Below, piece by piece: positions 22,829-31,038 of a stretch of 36,410 nt of DNA. Position 1 is the stretch's first letter; each line of letters opens with the position of its first letter. Source of the DNA: Vulcanimicrobiota bacterium (GTDB lineage Bacteria; Vulcanimicrobiota; Vulcanimicrobiia; Vulcanimicrobiales; Vulcanimicrobiaceae); assembly GCA_003140855.1 (NCBI GenBank), contig PLLF01000111.1, forward strand, positions 1 to 36,410, written 5' to 3'. The notes below the pieces were generated by a model. The model was given only the letters and a program-made list of their open reading frames with translations. It did no database searches and had not been told where the DNA came from. The position numbers and the translations under genes are program-made.

Positions 22829-24000
22829 TGAGAGGCCGCTTCTCAGCGGCAATCGTCGCGTTCGCGGTGGCGACTGCGTTCATTTCGGCAGGCCGCGCGC
22901 TGCCGGAATTTTTCGTGCAACTGCGCGATCCAAATCTGCTGGGCGGCAAGGGCGCGACGTGGCTGCTGCACACGTTCGGGTTTTCGTTCGTGCTCGGATT
23001 ATGCGCGGTCACCGCGGCCGCCGCGCTTCTGCTGGCCGCATGGCGCACGCGCTTGCGCGGCGCCTCGGATTGGCATGTCGGATTAGCGGCAACGTTCATC
23101 GCCCTGTGTTTGATGGGGCGCGCCGGCGTGAGCCTCGATCCCATCGCCTGGCTGTGCGCAGCTGCGATCTGCCTGCTGTTGGATCGCGACGACGCGTCGA
23201 GCTCGGCAGCGATCGTCGCGATTACCGCGGCGTGGTCCGTCCTGCAAGGCGGAGCGACAATGGGAGCGCTCATCGTCACGCTAGCTGCGATTGCAAGTTT
23301 GCTCGAGCGCCGCCTCGACGCGCCAGCCGTTCGCAAACTGCTCGTGGCCGCGGCGTGTGTAGCCGTGTCGCTCGTCCAAGTGCACGCCGGAATATTTTCC
23401 GCGCACGGCTCGCACGCGCTCTACCTCGATTCGATGCTGCGCGGCGCACAGCGCGAGCGCCTGTGGGTCGGCGCAATCTCGGCGCAAGATCTTGGCTTTG
23501 CAGCGATCGTCGTGGTTGCCGGATTATACGGCATCCGGCGGCGCGGCAGGCTAGGCGACGCTTTCGTGTTCTTCGCGCTGCTGGCGCTCGCGCTCGTCGA
23601 CGCGCGCAACCTGCCGTTCTTCGGAATCGTCGCCGCGCCGATCGTCGCCGACGCCGTCGCCAGCTATTACCTCGAAAAACGCGAGCGGCCCGCCGGTTCG
23701 CTCGCGGCCTACGGTCTGGCATTCGCCGCCGCGGCTTTTGCATTCATCGCTGCGGTCACGGCGGTAGAACCCAAAGTCGTCGCCTGGCCGCGCCCGGCCG
23801 TCGCGCTGGTGGCGCGCAGAATTCAGCACGACGTTGCAAACGCGGTGGGTAATTGGCCAGATGAGCTGCGCCACGTGAACGTGGACAGCATTTTCGCCGA
23901 CCAAAACGATCGTCTCGTTTCGCTGCTGCACGCGCGGGGCTGGAACAGCTCGATTACCACGGGCGGCGCCATTTTTCTGCAGAAATTGACGGACCGATGA
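22828..24000 (+). CDS. polytopic membrane protein, diverged paralogue of the next gene
   Basis: A 390-residue protein with about nine hydrophobic segments. Its middle and C-terminal layout lines up with the following gene: an AICLLLDRDD segment, a tryptophan-bearing helix, a basic loop near residue 165 and the motif DARNLPFFGIVAAPIVAD (IRHMPLCALVIAPMVAQ in the neighbour). It lacks the N-terminal acidic loop and the PQEW motif of the neighbour, so if the family is a GT-C glycosyltransferase this copy may be inactive or serve as a partner. It begins in a TAATG overlap with DUF192 and ends in an ATGA overlap. Function is not recognised with confidence. Confidence 0.6.
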   Translation: MRGRFSAAIVAFAVATAFISAGRALPEFFVQLRDPNLLGGKGATWLLHTFGFSFVLGLCAVTAAAALLLAAWRTRLRGASDWHVGLAATFIALCLMGRAGVSLDPIAWLCAAAICLLLDRDDASSSAAIVAITAAWSVLQGGATMGALIVTLAAIASLLERRLDAPAVRKLLVAAACVAVSLVQVHAGIFSAHGSHALYLDSMLRGAQRERLWVGAISAQDLGFAAIVVVAGLYGIRRRGRLGDAFVFFALLALALVDARNLPFFGIVAAPIVADAVASYYLEKRERPAGSLAAYGLAFAAAAFAFIAAVTAVEPKVVAWPRPAVALVARRIQHDVANAVGNWPDELRHVNVDSIFADQNDRLVSLLHARGWNSSITTGGAIFLQKLTDR

Positions 24001-25409
24001 GGATCGCTTGGGGGGTAGTGGCGATTTTCGGCGCGCGCTTCGCGGCGGTCGCGTGGCATTATCCCGGACAAGACGCCGATCTCTCATGGCAGCAATGGTT
24101 GGGCGAACGCGTCTTGACGTTGCATGCGATTCCGTCGCACCTCGGGCTCGAAACGTTCACGGCAAGCGGCGCGCGGTGGATCCCGCAAGAGTGGCTCTTC
24201 AGCACCGCCGTCGCCGCCACGCTTCCGACCGGACATTTTTATCTGCTGGCGATCGCTGCCGCACTGGCGGGCATCTGCGCGCTGGCGGTAGCGGCTTGGC
24301 GGGCGCACCGCCGCGGCGCGTCAACGTTTGTGACGACTTTGACGACGGCGCTTGTAGGCTTTGCGATGATGCAATCCTTCGGCGTGCGCGCGCAAATTTT
24401 CGGCTGGGCGCTGCTCGCGATCATCATGCTGCTGCTCGACATGGAATCGCCGCTCGTTTTTCTCGTCATTCCGCTGACCGTCGTGTGGGCAAACGTGCAC
24501 GCCAGCGCGCTGATCGTGCCGGCGCTGGTCGCGCTGTGGACGCTCGGCACGGTGATCGAGGATCGGGCGTGGACCGTGCGCGTGGAACGCAACGTGCTGC
24601 TTACGTTCGGGACGGTTTTGGCGGTGTTTCTCACGCCGTTCTCGTGGCACTTGCCCGCCTATGCGGTGCAGCTGCAGACCAGCGCGATCCGCAGTTCCAT
24701 CAGCGAATGGCAGCCGCCCGATCTTACGATCCCGGCGTTTTTTGCCGGCCTGTTGCCGCTCATCGCACTTGGATGCTATTTCGGCGTGGCGGCGCCGCGC
24801 GAACGCTGGCGTGACGGAATGCTCTTTGCGATAACGGTTGGCCTTGCGTTCACGGCAATCAGGCACATGCCGCTGTGCGCGCTGGTCATCGCGCCGATGG
24901 TCGCGCAACGGCTGAGCAACGCCATTCCGCAGCACGCGCGGCTCAACGTGGTCTTGAGCGAACGCGTCAGTGAAGTGCTCGTGATCGGATCGAGCGCGAT
25001 CGCCGCGTTCGCGATCGTCCTGACGTTAAACCAGGTCCCGGCGATCGCCCATTCGTCGCTGCCGGAAACTGCGGTCTCGGCGCTTGCGGCCGCGCCGGGC
25101 GTGCACAGGCTTTACTGCGAGGACTTCGCTTGGTGCAGCATGGCGCTGCCGAAAAAAAATCTGCGCGTTTTTCTCGACGGCAGATGCGATCCGTTTCCGG
25201 CCGGAGTTTGGCGCGCATACCTCGACGTAGAAAAAGTAACGCCCCGCTGGGCGGCCGTTCTCGACAAATACTCAGTCGACGCGGTGCTGGCCAAAGCGGG
25301 CAGACCGCTGGCCAAAGTGCTGACCTTACGGCGCGGCTGGCGCGTGTTTTATCGCCATGCCGGCTACGTCATCTTTGTGCGCGACGGCGTACGCACCGCC
25401 CAGCGCTAA
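23997..25409 (+). CDS. GT-C-like polytopic membrane protein (putative glycosyltransferase)
   Basis: A 470-residue membrane protein with about ten hydrophobic segments and a soluble C-terminal part. The first extracytoplasmic loop holds acidic residues (QDADLSWQQWLGER) and GARWIPQEWLFS, as in GT39/PMT-like GT-C proteins that use polyprenyl-phosphate sugars. The C-terminus has LRVFLDGRCDPFP and ends near the membrane. The substrate is unknown. It is the last gene of the coupled Tad operon, so pilin or surface glycan modification is a reasonable inference. Its last 84 bases overlap the convergent GT87-like gene. Confidence 0.6.
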   Translation: MRIAWGVVAIFGARFAAVAWHYPGQDADLSWQQWLGERVLTLHAIPSHLGLETFTASGARWIPQEWLFSTAVAATLPTGHFYLLAIAAALAGICALAVAAWRAHRRGASTFVTTLTTALVGFAMMQSFGVRAQIFGWALLAIIMLLLDMESPLVFLVIPLTVVWANVHASALIVPALVALWTLGTVIEDRAWTVRVERNVLLTFGTVLAVFLTPFSWHLPAYAVQLQTSAIRSSISEWQPPDLTIPAFFAGLLPLIALGCYFGVAAPRERWRDGMLFAITVGLAFTAIRHMPLCALVIAPMVAQRLSNAIPQHARLNVVLSERVSEVLVIGSSAIAAFAIVLTLNQVPAIAHSSLPETAVSALAAAPGVHRLYCEDFAWCSMALPKKNLRVFLDGRCDPFPAGVWRAYLDVEKVTPRWAAVLDKYSVDAVLAKAGRPLAKVLTLRRGWRVFYRHAGYVIFVRDGVRTAQR

Positions 25410-26756
25410 CAGCACCAAGCCGATCCACGTCGGCAGCTTCGGAATCCACCAGACCAGTCCCGAACTCGACGTTTGGTCCGAGATGTGCGCGGCCCACGAA
25501 GCTTCGGCGAGCGTGGGATCGAATGCCGCTGCGGACGTATGCGGCGCGGTTTGCGGGCCGAGATACCACGCCAGCACGATACATAAAGCGCAAAACAACA
25601 CCGCGCTCAAACCAACGCGCAGCGCCGCCTGCGTAGAAGTACGCAAGACCACCGCGGCGATCGCGATCGCTCCGAGTGTCACCGCAACCATTAGCGCCGG
25701 CTGCGTAACGATCGATTGCCATGGAAGCGCGATCAAAACGAGCGACGAGGCCACCAAGACGCGCGGCATGCCTTGCGTTCGCGCGAAGAGCAGCAGCCCC
25801 GCCGGAAAGGCAAGCGTGATCTCGCTGTAGTGAATGAACGATCCGAACGTCACGGCGAATGCGGGCGGAATCAGCAAGAGAAACGCGGGATCCCGCAGCT
25901 TGCGCGCCGCTACGCCGGCCAGCCAAACGCCTAGCACGATCATCACGAGATAGGAAATATTTCCGGCCGCCAGCGCGACGCGATCCGGTACGCCCAGCCC
26001 TTGCGCCAGCCACGTCATGCTGTATTGCGTGATGAATCCGACCTCGGAGGCCGCATGATTGGGAAGCACGCGCGTGAAGTAAGAGAGTGCGAGCTGCGGA
26101 CCGCCGATCACTAAGTCGATCGCGCCGAGCGCAACGCACACGAGCGCAACCGGCAGACGCGCCGCGCGATTCCAAATAAACAGCGCCAAGAAAACCGGCA
26201 ACGCCACGTGCGGCAGCAGCGCGATTACCGCCAGCGCCGCCACAAAGGCGCCGCGAGCGCCCCGCCGCAGCGCCAACGCGCCGCCGGTGAGCGCTGCCAA
26301 AATGACCGGCGCCAGTTCGCCGTAAGGAATAACCGCCACACTGAATGCCACCGCCAGCAGCGTCAAAACAACGAACGGCGGGCGATCGATCAAGCGCGCC
26401 GTGAAAATGCATGCAAGCGCAGTGCACGCCAGCAGCAGCACGAACCACGCCACGGCCGCGATCGGATACGGCAGCAGCGCAAACAGTGCGAAGACCGCCA
26501 AAGCGTAACCGGGAAAGGGCGCCGGCAGATCGACGCGGTCGCGTGCGGTGTGCAATCCAAACGGTTGTGGGACCTGCTCGCAATGCAGCAGTGGTGCTGC
26601 TGCGTAGGGGTTGGCGCCGTGCAGCAGCGTCGAGCCGCCGCAATAAAAAGCGCGAAAATCTCCCAAGAGCATGCGCCCTTGCGCGTTGACGACCAATTGC
26701 CAGGCTAACACGGCGCACGCCGCGAGCACGAGCGCGGCGAGAACCGCTTTACGCAC
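25326..26756 (-). CDS. GT87-like (DUF2029) membrane glycosyltransferase
   Basis: A 476-residue polytopic protein of the DUF2029/GT87 mannosyltransferase type. After the first helix comes GDFRAFYCGGSTLLHGANPY, the characteristic acidic loop of this family with its catalytic-type Asp, then FPGYALAVFALFALLPY. About ten more helices follow. Such enzymes add sugars from polyprenyl-phosphate donors on the outer face of the membrane. The GTG at 26756 overlaps the regulator stop by eight bases; an upstream start at 26846 would overlap it by almost 100 bases and was rejected. The 3' end is antisense to the last Tad-operon gene for 84 bases. Confidence 0.78.
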   Translation of the reverse strand: MRKAVLAALVLAACAVLAWQLVVNAQGRMLLGDFRAFYCGGSTLLHGANPYAAAPLLHCEQVPQPFGLHTARDRVDLPAPFPGYALAVFALFALLPYPIAAVAWFVLLLACTALACIFTARLIDRPPFVVLTLLAVAFSVAVIPYGELAPVILAALTGGALALRRGARGAFVAALAVIALLPHVALPVFLALFIWNRAARLPVALVCVALGAIDLVIGGPQLALSYFTRVLPNHAASEVGFITQYSMTWLAQGLGVPDRVALAAGNISYLVMIVLGVWLAGVAARKLRDPAFLLLIPPAFAVTFGSFIHYSEITLAFPAGLLLFARTQGMPRVLVASSLVLIALPWQSIVTQPALMVAVTLGAIAIAAVVLRTSTQAALRVGLSAVLFCALCIVLAWYLGPQTAPHTSAAAFDPTLAEASWAAHISDQTSSSGLVWWIPKLPTWIGLVLLALGGAYAVAHKDDVAGMAIKHAPAAP

Positions 26757-28347
26757 TATCGCGCTTGTTGCGTCGCCGTTCTTCGAGCGAAGCCGGAGCG
26801 GTTGGGATGCGGTACTGCGGCGCAACCTTGCCGAGCATCCGCACAAGCCCTTCAGAATCCGGCCGGAGCTGCTGCACGCGGTAAGCGTAATCCGCGGCGC
26901 CCTTCATGTCGCCCTCGTCGAATGCCAGCTGCGCGAGCCGTTCGAGCACGATCACGTAACGATCTTCGAGCAGCTGCGCATGCGCCGCGAACCACGCTTC
27001 GGGCGCGTCGGCGTCGAGCAGGCGTCCCGCATACAGCTCTTCGGCGGCGCGGTAGCGCGCGCCGGCTTCTTCCAAATCACCGCGATCGAACGCGCCGTCG
27101 CCGTCGGCGACGTGCGATCCGAAGCGGCGAACGTCAGCCGCCACTTGTGAAAGCTCGAGCGCGACGTCCGGATCGGCACGGAAATACCGCTCGACCACTG
27201 CATAGCCCGTAATCGCCGCAATGGCTTTGCGAATGTTGCTGCAGGCGGTCCGCACGCTCTGCGCCGCGAGCTGACGGTCGGCTTCGGGCCAGAAAATCGA
27301 AGCGAGCTCCGTGCGCGTTGCAGATGCGGACGGTTTGAGCAGCAGATATTTTACGATCTGTTGATCGCGTTTGCGAATCCAGGCGATCTCCGTGCCGCCG
27401 ATGCGCACCTCGAAGTGGCCGAACATGCGCGCCGACATCGGCGCGAGTTGCGTCTGCGGCGATCGAGCGCGTCCGCCGCGCAAATGCCGGATCGGCCGCA
27501 GCGGGCGGCAGCCGCCGGCATCGTCTATCACAAAGAGTCCTTGCGCTTCCAGCCGCTGCAAGCGATCCTCGTCGTCGGGCAGCGCGCCGGCCATGATGCC
27601 GCGCAGCGATGCGCGGTCCTCTTCCTCCGCTCGATCGAGTTCGGCTGCAATGAACTCGGTAAACATCTGGCCGTAACGCGTGCGCCAATTTTCGAACGCG
27701 CCGCCCAGCGAGCGTGCATCTTCCGCCGCGCAGCGAACCGCGCCGCTGAGTACGATCGCCCAGCCGTCGCTTTCCTCAATCAATCTCGAAACATCGACGC
27801 CGGTGTGCGATACGCCGCAGGCTTCGGCCAGCAGCTGAGTTTCGGCGGTGTCGAATGCGAGCTTGCGCCAATCGCACAACACTGCAAGGCCGCGCGCGAT
27901 CCACGTTTTCGCATCGAGCGTATCGCGCGCGCGGGAAGCATAAATGAAGCTGACGGTGTCGGGTGCGTCCTCCACCAGCCGGTGCAGCAGCGCGTTTGCT
28001 TCGGGCGCAGCATTGTCGGCGTCGTCCACGACCAGCTCAACCGCGCCTTCCAGAGTTTGCAACAGCGCGAGCATGTCGTCGTGCGAACGCGGAACGCGTG
28101 GCAGCGCCAAGGCCGACGCGATCGCTTGGAACAGTGCGGCCGGTCCGCAGCCGGGCGGCAGCGCGCAATAGCCCGCCGCGATCGCGCTTTCCGGAACGTA
28201 CTTCAAAAGGAGAGTCGTCTTGCCGGATCCCGAGGGCGCGATCAGGAGCCGCACCGGAATTCCGGCGTGCGTCGCGAGCCAGCGTTCGAGCCGCGGGCGC
28301 CTAACCGTCGAAGGCGCGAGCCGCGGAAGCGTTCGGGTCAACGTCAT
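26749..28347 (-). CDS. MalT-like NTPase fused to a BTAD/SARP-type regulator
   Basis: A 532-residue transcription-factor-like protein. The N-terminal STAND-type NTPase has Walker A APSGSGKTT (residues 37-45), a Walker B-like ELVVDDADNA (104-113) and the MalT-type stretch EESDGWAIVLSGAV. Residues 305-378 form an OmpR/SARP-like winged helix (MFGHFEVRIGG, then LASIFWPEADRQLAAQSV), and residues about 395-515 form a bacterial transcriptional activation (BTAD) helical domain. This order, NTPase before the winged helix, is the reverse of classical SARPs. It overlaps the GT87-like gene by eight bases, so it may control that gene or the neighbouring surface locus (inference). Confidence 0.82.
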   Translation of the reverse strand: MTLTRTLPRLAPSTVRRPRLERWLATHAGIPVRLLIAPSGSGKTTLLLKYVPESAIAAGYCALPPGCGPAALFQAIASALALPRVPRSHDDMLALLQTLEGAVELVVDDADNAAPEANALLHRLVEDAPDTVSFIYASRARDTLDAKTWIARGLAVLCDWRKLAFDTAETQLLAEACGVSHTGVDVSRLIEESDGWAIVLSGAVRCAAEDARSLGGAFENWRTRYGQMFTEFIAAELDRAEEEDRASLRGIMAGALPDDEDRLQRLEAQGLFVIDDAGGCRPLRPIRHLRGGRARSPQTQLAPMSARMFGHFEVRIGGTEIAWIRKRDQQIVKYLLLKPSASATRTELASIFWPEADRQLAAQSVRTACSNIRKAIAAITGYAVVERYFRADPDVALELSQVAADVRRFGSHVADGDGAFDRGDLEEAGARYRAAEELYAGRLLDADAPEAWFAAHAQLLEDRYVIVLERLAQLAFDEGDMKGAADYAYRVQQLRPDSEGLVRMLGKVAPQYRIPTAPASLEERRRNKRDSA

Positions 28348-28426
28348 GCAGGAGCTAGTATCGGCCTTCCTCGCCTCCGGCCTTAGGGAGCGTCCTCGTC
28401 GCCCGACCGGGCGGCACTCAAACCGT

Positions 28427-28687
28427 TCAACCGCGCGGCGGGGAACCCCACCCGGACTGGACGTACTCGCCGTTCGCGACGATCGCCGGAACGGTGGGAT
28501 CGCCGGCGGTCAATGCGAGCATTTTCTCGCGCAGTTTTGGATCGTTGGCCGCGTCGTAAACCGTGTAAGCCGTGCCTACGCGGTCGTAATACTCGCGGGC
28601 GGCTCGGCAATATGGGCACGACGGACTAACGTACAGCTCGAGCTTCGTCCCCGGAGGGATGTGCTCAACGTCGAACCGGGCAGCCAT
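28427..28687 (-). CDS. glutaredoxin-like protein
   Basis: An 86-residue thioredoxin-fold protein with the classic glutaredoxin site SPSCPYCRAAREYY (CPYC) and the cis-Pro segment DPTVPAIVANG. The usual C-terminal GG(C/S)DD glutathione-binding turn is not seen; it ends QSGWGSPPRG. It may therefore use a partner other than glutathione. The ATG at 28687 shares the CATG tetranucleotide with the opposing rsmI start. An upstream ATG at 28732 would extend into the rsmI gene on the other strand. Confidence 0.75.
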   Translation of the reverse strand: MAARFDVEHIPPGTKLELYVSPSCPYCRAAREYYDRVGTAYTVYDAANDPKLREKMLALTAGDPTVPAIVANGEYVQSGWGSPPRG

Positions 28688-29522
28688 GCCTCTCGTGTTC
28701 GTGCCGACGCCGCTCGGCAACCTTCGCGACATCACATTGCGCGCGATCGACGTCTTGCGCGAATGCACGCTCGTCGTCGCCGAGGATTCGCGCGTAGCGC
28801 GCAAGTTGCTGACCGCGCTCGCGCTCCCCGGCAAAGAGATTCGCAGCTACCGCGAGCAAAACGCGCCCGGCGCGACCGGGCCGATTCTCGAACGCGCGCG
28901 CGAATCGCTGGTGGCCGTCGTTACCGACGCGGGCATGCCGGGCATCTCCGATCCGGGTGTCGAGCTTGTCGCCGCGGCGCGTGAGCGCGGAATCGAAGTG
29001 GAAGTCTTGCCCGGGCCGAACGCGGCGCTCGGCGCCGCGGTGCTTTCCGGCTTTCCACTCGGCCGTTTTATCTTCGAAGGTTTTCCGCCGCGCACGAGCT
29101 CCGCGCGCCGCGCTTCTTTGAAACGCGCGCTCGAGTTCGGAATTGCCAGCATCTGGTACGAATCGCCGAACCGGATCCGGGGCACGCTGCGCGATCTTTC
29201 GGATCTCGATCCCGCGGCGCGCGTCTTTCTGCTACGCGAGTACACCAAACGGTTCGAGCAGCAGCTGAGCGGCACCGCAGCCGAGGTCGGCGCCCGGCTC
29301 GCGGAGCCGGTGCGCGGCGAGGTCACGATCGTCGTGATGCCCTCCGTGCCGCCGGCGGCGCGTCCGCTTTCGCAACGCGAGCTCGACAAGCGGATCGATG
29401 CGCTGCTCGCGACGTCGCATAGCGTTGCGGCCGTGGCGAAGGCGCTCTCGGCACAAGGCTTCGGGCAGCGCCGCGACATCTACGCGCGAGCGGGCAAGCG
29501 AAAACGCACTCGCGGGGAATAG
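28686..29522 (+). CDS. rsmI: 16S rRNA 2'-O-ribose C1402 methyltransferase RsmI
   Basis: A 278-residue SAM-dependent methyltransferase of the tetrapyrrole methylase fold that modifies C1402 in the ribosomal decoding centre. Family motifs include VPTPLGNLRDITLRAID at the N-terminus, DAGMPGISDPGVELV and VLPGPNAALGAAVLSGFP. The ATG at 28686 matches the usual N-terminus of the family. The ATG at 28659 has a GGAGG directly abutting it, too close to be useful. Nine bases after it begins metG. Confidence 0.92.
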   Translation: MPLVFVPTPLGNLRDITLRAIDVLRECTLVVAEDSRVARKLLTALALPGKEIRSYREQNAPGATGPILERARESLVAVVTDAGMPGISDPGVELVAAARERGIEVEVLPGPNAALGAAVLSGFPLGRFIFEGFPPRTSSARRASLKRALEFGIASIWYESPNRIRGTLRDLSDLDPAARVFLLREYTKRFEQQLSGTAAEVGARLAEPVRGEVTIVVMPSVPPAARPLSQRELDKRIDALLATSHSVAAVAKALSAQGFGQRRDIYARAGKRKRTRGE

Positions 29523-29530
29523 CCAAAGGA

Positions 29531-31036
29531 GTGCGTCCTTTCTATGTAACCACGCCGATCTATTACATCAGCGGCGATCCGCACATCGGGCATGCCTACA
29601 CGACGGTTGTGGCGGACGTACTCGCCCGTACCGCGCGAGCCGCAGGCGAAGCGCGCTTCCTCACGGGCACCGACGAGCACGGACAAAAAGTAGCCGCCGC
29701 AGCCGCCGCGGCCGGAAAATCTCCGCAGGCTTGGTGCGACGAGCTGGTGCCGCGCTGGAAGGAGCTCTTCGCGCTTTATCACGTAGAGTACGACGACTTC
29801 ATCCGCACGACCGAACCGCGCCACGAACGTGTTGTGCAAGGAGTTTTCGAAAAAATGCACGCGAATGGCGATGTCTATTTGGGAAAGTATGAAGGCTGGT
29901 ATTGCGTCGAGGACGAGACGTTTTGGCCGCAAGCCAAACTGATCGAGGGAAAATGTCCCACCTGCGGACGCCCGGTGCAGTGGCTATCGGAGGACGACTG
30001 GTTCTTTCGCCTCTCGAAGTATTCCGACCGCCTAAAGGAACATTTCCGCGCGCATCCCGATTGGGTGCGTCCACGCGCGGTCTATAACGAAATGATGGCG
30101 CTCTTAGACGAAGGTCTCGAAGATCTCAGCATCTCGCGCACCAACTTCGATTGGGGCATACCGGTTCCGCAAGGACAGGGTGTCATCTACGTTTGGTTTG
30201 ATGCGCTGCTGAACTACATCTCCGCGCTCGGCTGGCCCGACGGCCCCAACATGCGCAAGTTTTGGCCCGCGACCGTGCAGCTGATCGGCAAAGAGATCGC
30301 GCGCTTTCACACGCTAATTTGGCCGGCGATGCTCTGGAGCATAGGCGAAGCGGCGCCCGAGTTGGTTTTTGCACACGGCTGGATCACAGTCGAAGGCGAA
30401 AAGATCGGCAAGAGCCGCGGCAACGCCGTCGATCCTTTCGTATTAGCCGAACATTTCGGTGCCGATTCGATGCGTTATTTTTTACTTCGCGAAGCGCCGT
30501 TCGGGAGCGATTTTTCCTACTCCGAAGACAAGATCGTGCAGCGCTACAACAGCGATTTGGGAAACGACCTCGGCAACTTGTTGCGGCGATCGCTCGCGAT
30601 GCTCGCCCAGTACCGCGATGGCCTGGTGCCGCAAGCAGTGGACGGGCAGCTTGCCGAGCGCTTCGACGGCCTCGGTCAACGCGTACGCGACCTGATATTC
30701 CGGCTGCAGTTCCGGGATGCGCTGGAAGCGATCTGGGAACTGGTCACCGCGCTCAACCGCACCGTCGACGAACGCAAGCCGTGGGTCTTATATAAGGAAG
30801 AACGGCGCGCGGAACTGGACGCACTGTTATACGAACTGTGCGAAGGGCTGCGCTGGCTGGCGATTCTGCTGGCGCCCTTCATGCCCGAACGCGCACGCGA
30901 AATGTGGGCGCAGCTCGGCATGCGCGAACCGATCGACGCGAACTGGGAAACGTCCCTGCGCTGGGGCGGCGTCGCTGCGGGGACGCAGACGGCCCCGACG
31001 GACGCACTCTTTCCGCGAAGGGAACTGGTGAGGTAA
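29531..31036 (+). CDS. metG: methionyl-tRNA synthetase
   Basis: A 501-residue class I synthetase that charges tRNA-Met. The HIGH motif is at residues 18-21 and the KMSKS equivalent is KIGKS at 291-295. A zinc-knuckle region is present as WYCVEDETFW followed by KCPTCGRPV: three of the four usual Cys are there, and the position expected to be the second Cys is Asp. The C-terminal Trbp111-like dimerisation domain of long MetRS is absent. The GTG at 29531 follows AAAGGA with no spacing, an odd initiation site, but no better in-frame start is seen. Confidence 0.93.
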   Translation: MRPFYVTTPIYYISGDPHIGHAYTTVVADVLARTARAAGEARFLTGTDEHGQKVAAAAAAAGKSPQAWCDELVPRWKELFALYHVEYDDFIRTTEPRHERVVQGVFEKMHANGDVYLGKYEGWYCVEDETFWPQAKLIEGKCPTCGRPVQWLSEDDWFFRLSKYSDRLKEHFRAHPDWVRPRAVYNEMMALLDEGLEDLSISRTNFDWGIPVPQGQGVIYVWFDALLNYISALGWPDGPNMRKFWPATVQLIGKEIARFHTLIWPAMLWSIGEAAPELVFAHGWITVEGEKIGKSRGNAVDPFVLAEHFGADSMRYFLLREAPFGSDFSYSEDKIVQRYNSDLGNDLGNLLRRSLAMLAQYRDGLVPQAVDGQLAERFDGLGQRVRDLIFRLQFRDALEAIWELVTALNRTVDERKPWVLYKEERRAELDALLYELCEGLRWLAILLAPFMPERAREMWAQLGMREPIDANWETSLRWGGVAAGTQTAPTDALFPRRELVR

Positions 31037-31038
31037 CC

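Noticed and set aside
22734-23852. 372-codon plus-strand frame overlapping the first GT-C-like gene
   Set aside because: Arg-rich composition with no domains, in another frame of a gene with membrane helices and coupled start and stop.
25369-26718. 449-codon minus-strand frame overlapping the GT87-like gene
   Set aside because: Arg/Gly-rich shadow frame; the other frame has the GT87 acidic loop and hydrophobic helices.
27361-28386. 341-codon plus-strand open frame antisense to the NTPase-BTAD regulator
   Set aside because: Arg/Ala-rich shadow of a gene with clear Walker and winged-helix motifs; GC-rich coding strands often leave such frames open.
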